A DNA stretch of 12,442 nucleotides from Lachnospiraceae bacterium. GTDB lineage: Bacteria; Bacillota_A; Clostridia; Lachnospirales; Lachnospiraceae. The stretch covers positions 1 through 12,442 of the forward strand of contig JAGDBR010000047.1 of the NCBI GenBank assembly GCA_017958935.1. Reading direction: 5' to 3'. Below are positions 6,149-12,442 of the stretch, one piece after another. A model generated the notes under the pieces. That model saw nothing but the letters and a program-made list of their open reading frames with translations. It ran no database searches and was not told the origin of the DNA. The translations under genes were made by a program, and so were the position numbers. Within the stretch, counting starts at the first letter, position 1; each line of letters opens with the position of its first letter.

Positions 6149-6170
6149 TCGGTTTTTCAAAAATCGCCTT

Positions 6171-6225
6171 CTTTTGCGGAAACCGGGGCCGGCCGGAGCG
6201 GAAAGATTTTTACTTTTGGAAACCG
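6171..6225. repeat. near-direct repeat in the divergent spacer
   Basis: CTTTTGCGGAAACCG (6171-6185) recurs as CTTTTGGAAACCG (6213-6225). The shared GGAAACCG cores start exactly 40 bases apart, close to four helical turns. A related inverted element, CGGTTTTTC, lies at 6150-6158. Between the copies is the GC palindrome GGCCGGCC (6187-6194). All sit between the divergent DUF2142 and tcdA genes, so this may be a regulator-binding region. The rest of the 238-base spacer (6085-6322) holds only the promoters listed. Confidence 0.4.
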
Positions 6226-6232
6226 CGCCGTC

Positions 6233-6261
6233 TTGCTTTTTTCCGGCGAATGTGGTAATAA
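6233..6261 (+). promoter_or_regulatory. weak promoter candidate for the tcdA operon
   Basis: TTGCTT (6233-6238) and TAATAA (6256-6261) are 17 bases apart, and TGG precedes the -10 box as in an extended -10 promoter. The -10 box itself is poor (three of six). TATATT at 6277-6282 is an alternative without a good -35. Some promoter is expected here because the upstream gene is divergent. Confidence 0.3.
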
Positions 6262-6322
6262 GTATTCTCAGTTGCATATATTAAGAAGAAATGTCGCGTT
6301 TTTCCCCGGGAGGATCATCGGC

Positions 6323-7042
6323 ATGACAGAAGGACAGTTCTCGCGCACGGCGCTTCTGCTCGGCGCGGAGGCGGTCGAAAAACTGCATCACTGCCACGTG
6401 GCGGTCTTCGGCGCAGGCGGCGTCGGCGGCGGCTGCATCGAGGCGCTCGCACGCGCCGGCGTGGGCGAGATCACCGTGATCGATCCCGACACCGTGCAGG
6501 AGAGCAATCTGAACCGGCAGCTTCTGGCAACGTACGACACGCTCGGCATGAACAAGGCGGAGGCGGCGATGCACAGGATCGCTTCGATCTATGCGGACTG
6601 TACCGTGCATGCGCTCCCGGTCTTTTTCCTGCCGAACGACGAAGCGTCGGAGAAGATCGATTTCACGCGGTTCGACTATGTGGCCGACTGCATCGACACG
6701 GTCAGCGGGAAGATCGCGCTGATCGAAAAGGCGAAGCAGGCGGGCGTGCCCGTGATCTCGGCCATGGGCGCCGGGAACAAACTGGACCCGTCTCGCTTCG
6801 AAGTCGCCGACGTTTCGAAGACCTCGGTCTGCCCGCTGGCGAAGATCATGCGGAAGGAACTGAAGGACCGCGGCATTACGGGCGTAAAGGCCGTGTACTC
6901 GAAGGAAGAAGTGCAGCGCAGAGAGAAAGAAGCGGACGCGGATTCGAAAGCCCGGCCGACGGTCGGCTCGGCGCCGTTCGTCCCGCCGGTCGCGGGCTTC
7001 ATCATGGCGGGCGAGATCATTAAGGATCTGGTCCATGAATAA
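6323..7042 (+). CDS. tcdA: tRNA threonylcarbamoyladenosine dehydratase TcdA
   Basis: This ThiF/MoeB/HesA-fold enzyme of 239 residues uses ATP to cyclise t6A37 of ANN-decoding tRNAs to ct6A. The N-terminal RTALLLGAEAVEKL (8-21) and the nucleotide-binding loop GAGGVGG (30-36) fit the family. So do D54 and D56 in VIDPDTV, the arginine of NLNRQL (62-67), ADCIDTVSGK (121-130) and the TcdA-type GAGNKLDP (149-156). It lacks the paired CxxC zinc motifs of MoeB and ThiF, which argues for TcdA over sulfur-carrier adenylation. ATG 6323 is preferred because GGGAGG (6308-6313) is nine bases upstream; the open frame continues 30 codons further without conserved sequence. Its last bases overlap the transporter start by 8 bases. 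The csdA/csdE sulfur-transfer partners found in E. coli are not in this window. Confidence 0.9.
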   Translation: MTEGQFSRTALLLGAEAVEKLHHCHVAVFGAGGVGGGCIEALARAGVGEITVIDPDTVQESNLNRQLLATYDTLGMNKAEAAMHRIASIYADCTVHALPVFFLPNDEASEKIDFTRFDYVADCIDTVSGKIALIEKAKQAGVPVISAMGAGNKLDPSRFEVADVSKTSVCPLAKIMRKELKDRGITGVKAVYSKEEVQRREKEADADSKARPTVGSAPFVPPVAGFIMAGEIIKDLVHE

Positions 7043-7949
7043 GACACAGAAAAGCTGCCTGTACGCGCTGCTCGGCGCGATCATCTGGGGCTTCGCCTTC
7101 GTCATGCAGAAACAGAACACCGTCGGCACCGTGACGTTCTTTATGCTGCGGCACCTGATCGCGTTCCTGATGCTGATCCCGGTCGTGCTGCTGTTCACGA
7201 AGGATCCGAAGCATCTTCTGACGGCCGCGGAAGGCGAGGGCAGCACGAAGGACCTCTGGCTCGGCGGACTGGTCTGCGGCCTGTTCATGACCGCGGCGGG
7301 CCTGTGCCAGCAATGGGGCCTCGACTTGGGCTCCACGGCCGGAAAGGGCAGCTTCATCACCTCGTTCTACATGGTGCTCGTGCCGGTCGGCGCGGTGCTT
7401 CTTCTGCATCAGCGCGTCAGGCTCTCGCTGTGGGGGTGCCTCCTGCTCGCGCTGTTCGGCCTCTACCTGCTGTGCCTGAAGCCGGGCGAGCGCTTTGAGA
7501 AGCCCGACCTTTTCCTGCTCTCCTGCGCGATCCTCTATACGGGGCATATCCTGGCGGTCGACCATTTCTCGCACCGCGTGAACCCGGTGAAGCTCGCCTG
7601 CCTGCAGATGCTCTTCGGCGCCCTGCTGACGGTCGTCCCGGCGTTCGCGTTCGAAACGCTGACGATGGAAGGACTTCAGTCCAGCCTGATCCCGATGCTG
7701 TATCTCGGCATCTTTTCGTCGGGCATCGGCTTTTCGCTCCAGGTGCTCGCTCAGAGCGGGGCGGACAACGCGCCGCTCGTCACGCTGTTCATGTCCATGG
7801 AATCGGTCTTCGGCGTCCTGTTCGGCGCCCTGGTCTTAAAGGAGCGGCTGTCGCTTCGGGAGATCGCAGGCTGCGTGCTGATGTTCGCGGCGATCGCGCT
7901 CTCGCAGGCAGTCCCCGGAATAAGGAGAAAACGCAATGCCGGGCTGTGA
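7035..7949 (+). CDS. EamA/DMT-family transporter
   Basis: The protein has 304 residues with ten predicted membrane helices in two EamA repeats. The first repeat starts CLYALLGAIIWGFAFVMQKQ and includes LRHLIAFLMLIPVVLLF and GSFITSFYMVLVPVGAVLLL. The second ends with LFMSMESVFGVLFGALVLKERLS and a final helix before a basic tail (GIRRKRN). A glutamate in the MESVFG segment and the LKERL turn are typical of the drug/metabolite transporter superfamily. The substrate cannot be read from sequence; amino acids, nucleobases and similar small metabolites are all possible. The ATG overlaps the tcdA stop by eight bases, and the 3' end overlaps the next small gene by 14 bases, so it belongs to the tcdA-rlmB array. 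Confidence 0.87.
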   Translation: MNKTQKSCLYALLGAIIWGFAFVMQKQNTVGTVTFFMLRHLIAFLMLIPVVLLFTKDPKHLLTAAEGEGSTKDLWLGGLVCGLFMTAAGLCQQWGLDLGSTAGKGSFITSFYMVLVPVGAVLLLHQRVRLSLWGCLLLALFGLYLLCLKPGERFEKPDLFLLSCAILYTGHILAVDHFSHRVNPVKLACLQMLFGALLTVVPAFAFETLTMEGLQSSLIPMLYLGIFSSGIGFSLQVLAQSGADNAPLVTLFMSMESVFGVLFGALVLKERLSLREIAGCVLMFAAIALSQAVPGIRRKRNAGL

Positions 7950-8109
7950 GACCTGCGTATATTTCGAATATGATGAATTTGACGACGGATATTACTGCTC
8001 CGTCGATATGGATGAGGATGATTTCGCGCGGCTTTTGGCTTCGCGTTTTCAGGAGTGCCCGTACTACCGCGACGGGGACGAATATGCCGTCGTGCGGCAT
8101 CAGATGTAA
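7936..8109 (+). CDS. small four-cysteine protein, DUF6472-like
   Basis: This 57-residue acidic protein begins [20 protein letters not shown]. It has four cysteines, C4 and C7 as CxxC, C21 and C41, a spacing suited to binding one zinc or another metal, though this is inferred. An MDEDDF stretch (25-30), ECPYY (40-44), a DEYAVVR motif (48-54) and the terminal HQM resemble what I recall of the DUF6472 family in Clostridia, whose function is unknown. Evidence that it is real: AAGGAG (7922-7927) stands eight bases before the ATG, the start overlaps the transporter end by 14 bases, and the ispF ribosome binding site overlaps its stop codon. It is short enough to be missed by annotation with a 60-codon cutoff. 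Possible roles as a regulator or metal-binding accessory are speculation. Confidence 0.83.
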   Translation: MPGCETCVYFEYDEFDDGYYCSVDMDEDDFARLLASRFQECPYYRDGDEYAVVRHQM

Positions 8110-8120
8110 GGAGGCGGAAC

Positions 8121-8597
8121 ATGCGGATCGGGACCGGATATGACGTTCACCGGCTCGTCGAAGGAAGAAAACTGATCCTCGGCGGGGTGGAGATCCCGTA
8201 TGAAAAGGGACTGCTCGGGCACTCGGATGCGGACGTGCTGCTGCACGCCGTTATGGACGCGGTGCTCGGCGCCGCCGCGCTCGGCGACATCGGAAAGCAC
8301 TTCCCGGACAAAGACCCGCAGTACGAGGGCATCTCGAGCCTGGAGCTTGCCGGGCGCGTCCGGGCGCTGCTGGATGAGGCGGGCTGGAAGATCGGGAACA
8401 TCGACGCGACCGTGATCTGCCAGAAGCCGAAGCTTGCGCCGTACATCGGGAAGATGCAGAAGAACATTGCGGACGCCTTCTGTACAGAGCCTTCGCGCGT
8501 GAGCGTGAAGGCGACGACGGAGGAGGGCCTCGGATTCACGGGGCGGGGCGAAGGCATCGCCGTGCAGGCGGCCGCACTGATCGAGGAGAAGACATGA
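8121..8597 (+). CDS. ispF: 2-C-methyl-D-erythritol 2,4-cyclodiphosphate synthase IspF
   Basis: At 158 residues this is the usual IspF length. The enzyme cyclises CDP-methylerythritol 2-phosphate to methylerythritol cyclodiphosphate with loss of CMP, in the non-mevalonate isoprenoid pathway. Zinc ligands are visible as D8 and H10 (GYDVHR) and H42 (LLHAVMDA). The signatures [17 protein letters not shown] (31-47), DIGKHFPD (56-63) and [18 protein letters not shown] (130-147) are complete. AAGGAGG (8108-8114) is six bases from the ATG and overlaps the stop codon of the small gene. Its own end overlaps cysS by four bases (ATGA), so the two are translationally coupled. An adjacent ispD is not present; ispF is often next to cysS in Bacillota. 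Confidence 0.97.
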   Translation: MRIGTGYDVHRLVEGRKLILGGVEIPYEKGLLGHSDADVLLHAVMDAVLGAAALGDIGKHFPDKDPQYEGISSLELAGRVRALLDEAGWKIGNIDATVICQKPKLAPYIGKMQKNIADAFCTEPSRVSVKATTEEGLGFTGRGEGIAVQAAALIEEKT

Positions 8598-10009
8598 AAC
8601 TGTACAACACATTATCGAGAAGAGTCGAAGAATTCATACCGAACGAGCCGGGAAAGGTCGCGATGTACACCTGCGGCCCGACCGTCTATCATTTTGCCCA
8701 TATCGGGAACCTGCGCAGCTACATCTGCGAGGACGTGCTCGAAAAATCGCTCCGCTACGCGGGCTATGACGTCAAGCGTGTCATGAACATCACCGACGTC
8801 GGCCATCTGTCGTCCGACGCGGACACCGGCGAAGACAAGATGCTCACCGGCGCGAAGCGGGAGCACAAGACCGTCATGGAGGTCGCCGCGTTCTACACGC
8901 AGGCGTTCTTCAAGGACATGGAAGCCCTGAACATCAAGATGCCCGACGTCGTGGAGCCCGCGACGAACTGCATCCCCGAATTCATCCACATGATCGAAGT
9001 CCTGCTCGAAAAGGGCTATGCGTACAGGGCGGGCGACAACGTGTACTTCGACACGTCGAAGCTGCGCGAATACTACGTGTTCGGCACGCAGGAAGAAGAG
9101 AACCTGATGGTCGGCGTCCGCGACGACGTGACCGAAGACCCGAACAAGCGGAACAAGAACGATTTCGTGCTCTGGTTCACGAAGTCGAAGTTCGAGGACC
9201 AGGCGCTGAAGTGGGATTCCCCGTGGGGCGTCGGCTACCCGGGCTGGCACATCGAGTGCTCCTGCATCTCGATGAAGCATCTGGGCGAGCGCATCGACAT
9301 CCACTGCGGCGGCGTGGACAACATTTTCCCGCACCACACGAACGAGATCGCGCAGTCCGAAGCGTTCCTGGGACACAAGTGGTGCAATTACTGGTTCCAC
9401 GTCCATCACCTGAACGACCGCGAAGGCAAGATGAGCAAGTCGAAAGGCAACATCCTGACCGTCTCGGTCCTGCAGGAGAAGGGCTATGACCCGCTGGCCT
9501 ACAGGTTCTTCTGCCTCCAGTCGCATTACCGGAAGCCGCTCGAATTCTCGTTCGACGCGCTGGACAACGCGGAAAGCGCCTTCGAGAAGCTGAAGCGCCG
9601 CACGGCGGCGATCGCTTCCCGTGCAGAAGGCGAGCCGGATGCGGAAGTCTTCGCTGCGATGAAGCAGCGTTTCCTGGACGCGCTCGGGAACGACATCAAC
9701 ACGTCCTCGGCACTGACGGTGCTGTACGACGTGCTGAAGGCCGGTACGGACGACGCGACGAAGGCCGCGCTGATCCGTTCCTTCGACGAAGTCCTGTCGC
9801 TGGATCTTATGAAGGAAGAAGAGAAGGCGGCGCCCGCGGCAGAAGACGCCGAGCTTGCGTCCTACGTCGAAGCGCAGATCGCGCTCCGCGCGGCGGCGAA
9901 GAAGGAAAAGAACTTCGCGGAGGCGGACCGGATCCGCAGCGAACTGCTGGAAAAGGGCATCGTCCTGAAGGACACGCGCGAAGGCACGCTCTGGGAGAAG
10001 CAGGGATGA
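8594..10009 (+). CDS. cysS: cysteinyl-tRNA synthetase
   Basis: This class I aminoacyl-tRNA synthetase of 471 residues charges tRNA-Cys. The protein starts [14 protein letters not shown] and has the HIGH-type motif as HIGN (36-39). Zinc ligands are C27 (TCGPTVY), C222 (HIEC), H247 and E251 ([12 protein letters not shown]), at the spacings of the E. coli enzyme (25 and 4 residues for the last three). The KMSKS motif is intact (279-283) inside [13 protein letters not shown]. The region after 375 forms the DALR-like and tRNA-binding helices, ending with [19 protein letters not shown] and a short tail. The segment around 165-190 is slightly longer than in E. coli. It overlaps ispF by four bases at its start and mrnC by four bases at its end. 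No T-box leader is seen, as expected for an internal operon gene. Confidence 0.98.
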   Translation: MKLYNTLSRRVEEFIPNEPGKVAMYTCGPTVYHFAHIGNLRSYICEDVLEKSLRYAGYDVKRVMNITDVGHLSSDADTGEDKMLTGAKREHKTVMEVAAFYTQAFFKDMEALNIKMPDVVEPATNCIPEFIHMIEVLLEKGYAYRAGDNVYFDTSKLREYYVFGTQEEENLMVGVRDDVTEDPNKRNKNDFVLWFTKSKFEDQALKWDSPWGVGYPGWHIECSCISMKHLGERIDIHCGGVDNIFPHHTNEIAQSEAFLGHKWCNYWFHVHHLNDREGKMSKSKGNILTVSVLQEKGYDPLAYRFFCLQSHYRKPLEFSFDALDNAESAFEKLKRRTAAIASRAEGEPDAEVFAAMKQRFLDALGNDINTSSALTVLYDVLKAGTDDATKAALIRSFDEVLSLDLMKEEEKAAPAAEDAELASYVEAQIALRAAAKKEKNFAEADRIRSELLEKGIVLKDTREGTLWEKQG

Positions 10010-10383
10010 CGGATTTCAGCCAATACGGCGCGCTTGCGCTCGCCTACATCGGCGACACGGTCTACGAACTGTACAACCGGGAAAAGGCCGTCCGGAAGGC
10101 GGACAGGAACGTGCACAGGCTGCACGAGGAATGCGCGCACCGCGCGAACGCGGCCGCGCAGGCCCGGATCGCCGAATACCTGGAGCCGCTGCTGACCGAA
10201 GAGGAAAGCAGCATCTATCACCGCGGCCGGAACGCCGAAGTGAACACGAAGCCGAAGAACATGTCCGTGCAGGACTATCATAAGGCGACCGGACTGGAAG
10301 CCGTGATCGGCTGGCTGTATCTGGAGGGGCGGCACGAACGCATCGCGGAACTGATCGGAAAAGGCTGGGCTTTTTATGAATGA
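10006..10383 (+). CDS. mrnC: mini-ribonuclease III
   Basis: The protein has 125 residues and consists of a single RNase III catalytic domain without a double-stranded RNA-binding domain. The family trims the ends of 23S rRNA precursor in Bacillota. The signature YIGDTVYELY (14-23) contains catalytic D17; HRGRNA (72-77) and KATGLEAVIGWLYL (93-106), with metal-ligand E98, complete the site. Its ATG overlaps the cysS stop by four bases and its end overlaps rlmB by eight bases. This arrangement (cysS, mrnC, rlmB) is the conserved Bacillota order and joins two enzymes of 23S rRNA maturation. Confidence 0.96.
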   Translation: MTDFSQYGALALAYIGDTVYELYNREKAVRKADRNVHRLHEECAHRANAAAQARIAEYLEPLLTEEESSIYHRGRNAEVNTKPKNMSVQDYHKATGLEAVIGWLYLEGRHERIAELIGKGWAFYE

Positions 10384-11116
10384 AACATGGATCGCGGGCA
10401 GGAACAGCGTTCTCGAAGCGATACGCTCCGGACGGCCTATTGAACGCGTTTACGTCCAGGACGGGCTGAAGGACGGTCCGGTGCAGACGATCGTCGGCGC
10501 GGCGAAGAAGGCTGGGCTGTACGTACGGTATGAAACGAAGGAACGGCTGACGCAGCTTGCGGGCACCGAGAACCACCAGGGCGTCGCGGCGTATGCCGCG
10601 TCCTATGAGTATTCCGCGGTGGAGGACATCCTGAAGGAGGCGCGCGAAAAGGGCGAGGACCCGTTCGTGATCCTGCTGGACGGGATCGAGGATCCGCACA
10701 ACCTGGGCTCCGTCATCCGGACGGCGCATCAGGCGGGCGCGCACGGGGTCATCGTCCGGGAGAACCGGGCCGTGGGCCTGACGGCGACCGTCGCGAAGAC
10801 CTCGGCCGGCGCGCTGAATTACACGAAGGTCGCGAAGGTGACGAACATCGTGAAGACGATGGAGGCCCTGAAGAAAGAGGGCCTGTGGTTCGTCTGCGCT
10901 GACATGGACGGCACCCGGATGTACGACCTGCCGCAGAAAGGGCCCGTCGGGCTCGTGATCGGCGCGGAAGGCAGCGGCGTGTCGCGGCTCGTGAAGGAGC
11001 ACTGCGATTTCGTCGCGTCGGTCCCGATGACCGGAAAGATCGACTCGCTGAACGCGTCCGTCGCGGCGGCCGTGCTGATGTACGAGATCGTGCGGCAGCG
11101 CCTGTCGGACCGTTAA
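10376..11116 (+). CDS. rlmB: 23S rRNA (guanosine-2251-2'-O)-methyltransferase RlmB
   Basis: This SpoU/TrmH-family methyltransferase of 246 residues uses S-adenosylmethionine. An N-terminal substrate-binding domain (about 1-80, starting NETWIAGRNSVLEAI) precedes the knotted SPOUT domain. Motif 1 is DPHNLGSVIRTA (106-117) with N109 and R115, motif 2 is GLVIGAEGSGVSRL (192-205), and motif 3 is IDSLNASVAAAVLMYE (222-237) with S224 and N226. All catalytic residues are present. The expected target is G2251 in the ribosomal P-loop; some Bacillota members (also called YacO) are less well characterised. Its start lies within the last codons of mrnC. No convincing terminator follows, so some readthrough into pgsA is possible. 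Confidence 0.95.
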   Translation: MNETWIAGRNSVLEAIRSGRPIERVYVQDGLKDGPVQTIVGAAKKAGLYVRYETKERLTQLAGTENHQGVAAYAASYEYSAVEDILKEAREKGEDPFVILLDGIEDPHNLGSVIRTAHQAGAHGVIVRENRAVGLTATVAKTSAGALNYTKVAKVTNIVKTMEALKKEGLWFVCADMDGTRMYDLPQKGPVGLVIGAEGSGVSRLVKEHCDFVASVPMTGKIDSLNASVAAAVLMYEIVRQRLSDR

Positions 11117-11140
11117 TTGCGTCCGATCGGCGAAAATGGC

Positions 11141-11169
11141 TTGACAGACAGGGCGTTCCCCTGTATTTT
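11141..11169 (+). promoter_or_regulatory. promoter for the pgsA-topA unit
   Basis: A perfect TTGACA (11141-11146) is followed after 17 bases by TATTTT (11164-11169), which matches four of six -10 positions. It lies 24 bases after the rlmB stop codon. Transcription would start near 11176, leaving a leader of about 47 bases before the pgsA start. Confidence 0.72.
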
Positions 11170-11222
11170 ATCTTTTTGAGACCCCGGGGCATGCGGACCG
11201 GGCAGCGGAAGAGGCAGACAGA

Positions 11223-11879
11223 TTGAAAGAGACAGCGGAAGAAAAACTGAATGAAACGCAGCCTGCGGACCGGAGGGAACGGATCGACGCCGAGACGATG
11301 GAAGAGATCCGGCGGGAAGACGAAGTGACCACGAACAAGGTCCTGACGGTCCCGAACATCCTTTCCCTGGTCCGGCTGCTGATGATCCCGCTGATCGTCT
11401 GGGTCTACGTCGGGAAGAAAGACTATCTTCTCGCGCTGGTGCTGATCGTCGTCTCGTTCGCGACCGACGTCGTGGACGGCTGGATCGCACGGCGCTTCAA
11501 CATGATCTCCCGGGTCGGGAAGCTTCTGGATCCCGCGGCGGACAAGTTCACGCAGGCGGCCGTGCTGGGCTGCCTGATGACGCGGTTCCCGCACATGGTC
11601 TATCCGTTCGTGTTCATCTTCATCAAGGATCTGACGATCCTGGGGATCGGGTATCTCATGTACCGGAAAACGAAGGTCATCGCGGGCGCGAAATGGTACG
11701 GAAAGCTGTCGACAGGCATCCTGTACGGGACGTTCGTCCTGCACCTGGCCTGGATCGGCATTCCGGCGACGGTCTCCGACATTCTGATCGTGATCTGCCT
11801 CGTATCGATGGCGGTCGCGTTCGTTCTGTATCTTATCAGGATCTTCCGCATCTGGCGCGAAGAGACAAAAGGAAAATGA
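11223..11879 (+). CDS. pgsA: CDP-alcohol phosphatidyltransferase, probable PgsA
   Basis: This integral membrane enzyme of 218 residues carries the full CDP-alcohol phosphotransferase signature: D82, D85-G86, A89-R90, G99, D103 and D107 (D-x2-DG-x2-AR-x8-G-x3-D-x3-D). Five to six helices surround it. The most likely reaction joins CDP-diacylglycerol and glycerol-3-phosphate to phosphatidylglycerol phosphate, the route to phosphatidylglycerol and cardiolipin. A CDP-alcohol-type cardiolipin synthase is an alternative. The start is unusual: the only start with a fitting ribosome binding site (GGAAGAGG, about 11207-11214, eight bases away) is TTG 11223, giving a charged 38-residue tail before the conserved LTVPNILSLVRLL. 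ATG 11298 and GTG 11325 are in frame but poorly supported. topA begins three bases after its stop codon, suggesting an operon. Confidence 0.88.
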   Translation: MKETAEEKLNETQPADRRERIDAETMEEIRREDEVTTNKVLTVPNILSLVRLLMIPLIVWVYVGKKDYLLALVLIVVSFATDVVDGWIARRFNMISRVGKLLDPAADKFTQAAVLGCLMTRFPHMVYPFVFIFIKDLTILGIGYLMYRKTKVIAGAKWYGKLSTGILYGTFVLHLAWIGIPATVSDILIVICLVSMAVAFVLYLIRIFRIWREETKGK

Positions 11880-11882
11880 TCC

Positions 11883-12442
11883 ATGGCTGAAAAGCTCATC
11901 ATCGTGGAATCCCCCACGAAAGTACACACAATCAAGAAATTCCTGGGCAGCGGGTACGACGTCATTGCCTCTCAGGGCCACATCCGGGACTTGCCGAAGA
12001 GCAAGCTCGGCGTGGACGTCGATCATGACTTCGAGCCGCAGTACATCACGATCCGCGGCAAGGGCGAGGTCATTGCCGAGCTGAAGAAAGCAATCAAGAA
12101 GGCGGACAAGATCTATCTCGCGACCGACCCGGACCGTGAAGGCGAAGCGATCTCCTGGCATCTGACCCAGGGCTTCGACATGTCCGGGAAAGAGGTCCGC
12201 AGGATCACGTTCAACGAGATCACGAAGGACGCCGTAAAGGCCGCGCTGAAGAAGCCGCACGCGATCGACAGGAACCTCGTTGACGCGCAGCAGGCGCGTC
12301 GCGTGCTGGACCGCGTCGTCGGGTACGAGCTGTCACCGATCCTCTGGAAGAAGGTGAAGGGCAAACTTTCCGCGGGCCGCGTGCAGTCGGCCGTGCTGTC
12401 GATGGTGGCGGCACGCGAGAAAGAGATCAACGCATTCGTCCC
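11883..12442 (+). CDS. topA: DNA topoisomerase I, N-terminal part (3' end outside window)
   Basis: The first 186 residues of a type IA topoisomerase are visible. It starts [20 protein letters not shown] with the TOPRIM glutamate E9, and continues with [10 protein letters not shown] (29-38). The second TOPRIM motif TDPDREGEA (81-89) places metal-binding acids D82, D84 and E86. It then reads [15 protein letters not shown] and the [21 protein letters not shown] segment near 134-154, ending in GRVQSAVL, all diagnostic of bacterial TopA rather than reverse gyrase or TopB. The active-site tyrosine and any C-terminal zinc domains lie beyond the window. The enzyme relaxes negative supercoils. The ribosome binding site AAAGGA (11868-11873) overlaps the end of pgsA, nine bases from the ATG. 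Confidence 0.97.
   Translation, partial: MAEKLIIVESPTKVHTIKKFLGSGYDVIASQGHIRDLPKSKLGVDVDHDFEPQYITIRGKGEVIAELKKAIKKADKIYLATDPDREGEAISWHLTQGFDMSGKEVRRITFNEITKDAVKAALKKPHAIDRNLVDAQQARRVLDRVVGYELSPILWKKVKGKLSAGRVQSAVLSMVAAREKEINAFV

Noticed and set aside
6323..7042. ThiF, MoeB or a ubiquitin-like-conjugation E1 instead of TcdA
   Set aside because: There is no sulfur-carrier protein gene nearby and no zinc CxxC pairs, and the GAGNKLDP region matches TcdA.
8500..8594. T-box leader or riboswitch before cysS
   Set aside because: cysS starts inside the end of ispF, leaving no untranslated leader, and no T-box-like sequence is visible.
11104..11127. Inverted repeat TCGGAC/GTCCGA around the rlmB stop codon as a terminator
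   Set aside because: The stem is only six base pairs with a ten-base loop and no T-run follows. It may be chance; I did not call a terminator.
11182..11189. CCCCGGGG palindrome in the pgsA leader
   Set aside because: A self-complementary GC octamer is common in such GC-rich DNA and has no loop or partner that would form a useful structure.
10749..12260. Long open frame (503 codons) on the - strand across rlmB, pgsA and topA
   Set aside because: It crosses three genes and a promoter region on the other strand and ends in arginine/serine-rich low-complexity translation, typical of an antisense shadow.

Overview
This looks like chromosomal DNA from a high-GC Bacillota, most likely a Clostridia (Lachnospirales-like) anaerobe that lives with an animal host. 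The reasons are the strong purine-rich ribosome binding sites, a mini-ribonuclease III (MrnC), a small four-cysteine protein resembling DUF6472 (a family I associate with Clostridia), and a gene pair resembling the streptococcal DhuD/DhuI enzymes for unsaturated uronates. Codons are strongly G/C-ending throughout, so many long but meaningless frames are open opposite the real genes. I saw no tRNA, rRNA, insertion sequence, CRISPR array or phage gene. The taxonomic placement is inference.

Left part, + strand (1-3630). The window opens inside a PAP2-family phosphatase gene. Two sugar-acid genes follow: an SDR dehydrogenase of the gluconate 5-dehydrogenase/DhuD type and an RpiB/LacA/LacB-family isomerase of the DhuI type. 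They end at a strong intrinsic terminator (2106-2135). A near-consensus promoter (TTGCAA-17-TATAAT) then drives a second two-gene unit, a GtrA-family membrane protein and a free-standing E2/CAT-fold acyltransferase-like protein. A hairpin at 3601-3630, suited to stop transcription from both sides, closes that unit.

Middle, - strand (3648-6148). A promoter near 6120-6148 drives a DUF2142-type polytopic membrane protein followed by a LicD-family transferase, a likely surface-glycan unit that converges on the shared terminator. The divergent spacer (6085-6322) contains a near-direct repeat that could be an operator.

Right part, + strand (6323-12442). Seven tightly packed genes follow: tcdA, an EamA/DMT transporter, a DUF6472-like 57-residue protein, ispF, cysS, mrnC and rlmB. 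Five of the six junctions overlap and the sixth is an 11-base gap, so one mRNA with translational coupling is likely. The products serve tRNA modification, isoprenoid synthesis, cysteine charging and 23S rRNA maturation. A TTGACA promoter then starts a pgsA-topA unit (phospholipid synthesis and DNA topoisomerase I); topA runs off the right edge.

Most of the window is housekeeping. The parts worth following up are the GtrA/E2-like pair, the DhuD/DhuI-like pair with a candidate operator, the DUF2142-LicD pair and the overlooked small cysteine protein.
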